This document shows, piece by piece, positions 5,321 to 5,715 of a DNA stretch of 5,715 nt. A model generated the notes under the pieces. The model searched no databases. It saw nothing but the letters and a program-made list of their open reading frames with translations, and had not been told where the DNA came from. Within the stretch, counting starts at the first letter, position 1, and the number at the start of each line of letters is the position of its first letter. Source of the DNA: Alphaproteobacteria bacterium (lineage in GTDB: Bacteria > Pseudomonadota > Alphaproteobacteria > Micavibrionales > UBA2020); NCBI GenBank assembly GCA_029266795.1, contig JAQSWE010000181.1, forward strand, positions 1 to 5,715, read 5' to 3'. Position numbers and translations under genes: made by a program.

Positions 5321-5715
5321 ATGTACTCATTCATCCGGAAACTCGTCCTCGTTATGACCCTGACCATCGCCCTCAACAGCGCGGCTGCCGCTGATACCGG
5401 CAGAACCCTGATGGTGTTCGGCGACAGCCTGACGGCGGGCTACGGCCTGCCGCGCGGCGAATCATTCCCCGACAAGCTGGGCGAACGGCTGAAAAAGGAA
5501 GGCCTGAATGTCGAGGTGCTGGGCCGCGGCGTCTCCGGCGAAACGACGGCAGGCGGGCTGACGCGCCTTGAATACACGCTCCGCAAAAACCCCGACTACG
5601 TCATCCTCGCGCTGGGCGGCAACGACATGCTGCGCGCGATTGATCCGCGCGTGACCCGCGCCAACCTGAAAAAGATGCTGGAGATTTTGAAGGCGCGCAA
5701 AATTCCCGTCATGCT
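5321..5715 (+). CDS. tesA: TesA-like secreted GDSL esterase / acyl-CoA thioesterase I, 3' end outside window
   Basis: The first 131 residues are present and the reading frame is open to the window edge. A Sec signal peptide is clear: a basic start (MYSFIRK), a hydrophobic core (LVLVMTLTIAL) and a likely signal peptidase I cut after Ala24 (SAAAA-D). The mature protein begins with the SGNH/GDSL block I, VFGDSLTAGYGL, with nucleophile Ser36. Block II, LGRGVSGETT (67-76), supplies oxyanion-hole Gly70, and block III, LGGND (98-102), supplies Asn101. Block V with the catalytic Asp and His would lie beyond the window. Family members are periplasmic and hydrolyse acyl thioesters, aryl esters and lysophospholipids. 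The divergent ybbA-ybbP genes match the E. coli arrangement and favour tesA. The 20 bases before the ATG contain no Shine-Dalgarno sequence. The later ATG at codon 12 would destroy the signal peptide and also lacks one. Family is certain; exact substrate is not. Confidence 0.92.
   Translation, partial: MYSFIRKLVLVMTLTIALNSAAAADTGRTLMVFGDSLTAGYGLPRGESFPDKLGERLKKEGLNVEVLGRGVSGETTAGGLTRLEYTLRKNPDYVILALGGNDMLRAIDPRVTRANLKKMLEILKARKIPVM

Noticed and set aside
1..5715. Genomic island, mobile element, CRISPR array or defence system
   Set aside because: No transposase, integrase, repeat array, attachment-site-like direct repeats or tRNA gene is visible. The genes are ordinary core-type functions with similar base composition.

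Overview
The window looks like a chromosomal segment of a GC-rich alphaproteobacterium. GC is roughly 60% by eye, falling sharply in the intergenic gaps. The taxonomic guess rests on remembered resemblance: the Bax-inhibitor-1 protein has the alphaproteobacterial-style GYTTKKDLSGMG and LTAWxTQxIK blocks, and an ybbA-ybbP pair lies divergent from a GDSL esterase. No insertion sequence, CRISPR array, tRNA, rRNA or phage gene is visible, and no gene stands out in base use.

Layout from left to right. Positions 1-97 are non-coding and hold a nested inverted repeat. Positions 98-1018 (minus) encode a short AAA+/Fis-type regulator of the sigma-54 activator family, with no N-terminal sensor domain and a variant GAFTGA loop. 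It has its own sigma-70-like promoter (1044-1072), packed directly against the intrinsic terminator (1076-1110) of the next minus-strand gene. That gene (1133-1852) is a seven-helix Bax-inhibitor-1 family membrane protein in which both aspartates of the family's di-aspartyl site are replaced. Its AT-rich promoter region (1853-1959) has a perfect TATAAT and two dyad symmetries. Positions 1960-4518 and 4515-5192 (both minus) are a translationally coupled permease/ATPase pair of the YbbP/YbbA type, with an ATGA overlap. A 128-bp divergent intergenic region follows. From 5321 the plus strand encodes the N-terminal part of a TesA-like secreted GDSL esterase/thioesterase, cut off by the window end.

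How the genes fit together. The tesA / ybbA-ybbP divergent arrangement is conserved, and in E. coli the three products are linked: YbbA (ATPase) drives YbbP (FtsX/MacB-type permease with large periplasmic domains), and TesA is the periplasmic hydrolase. A role in handling lipid-like or hydrophobic substrates at the inner membrane/periplasm is the reasonable inference here. The Bax-inhibitor protein and the regulator are co-directional neighbours, but nothing in the sequence ties them to the transporter, except that no intrinsic terminator is visible between ybbP and the Bax-inhibitor gene.

I do not see a clearly new biological system. The most notable points are the altered active-site-like residues in the Bax-inhibitor protein, the GAFTTA loop in the regulator, the dyads over the Bax-inhibitor promoter and a possibly leaderless tesA.
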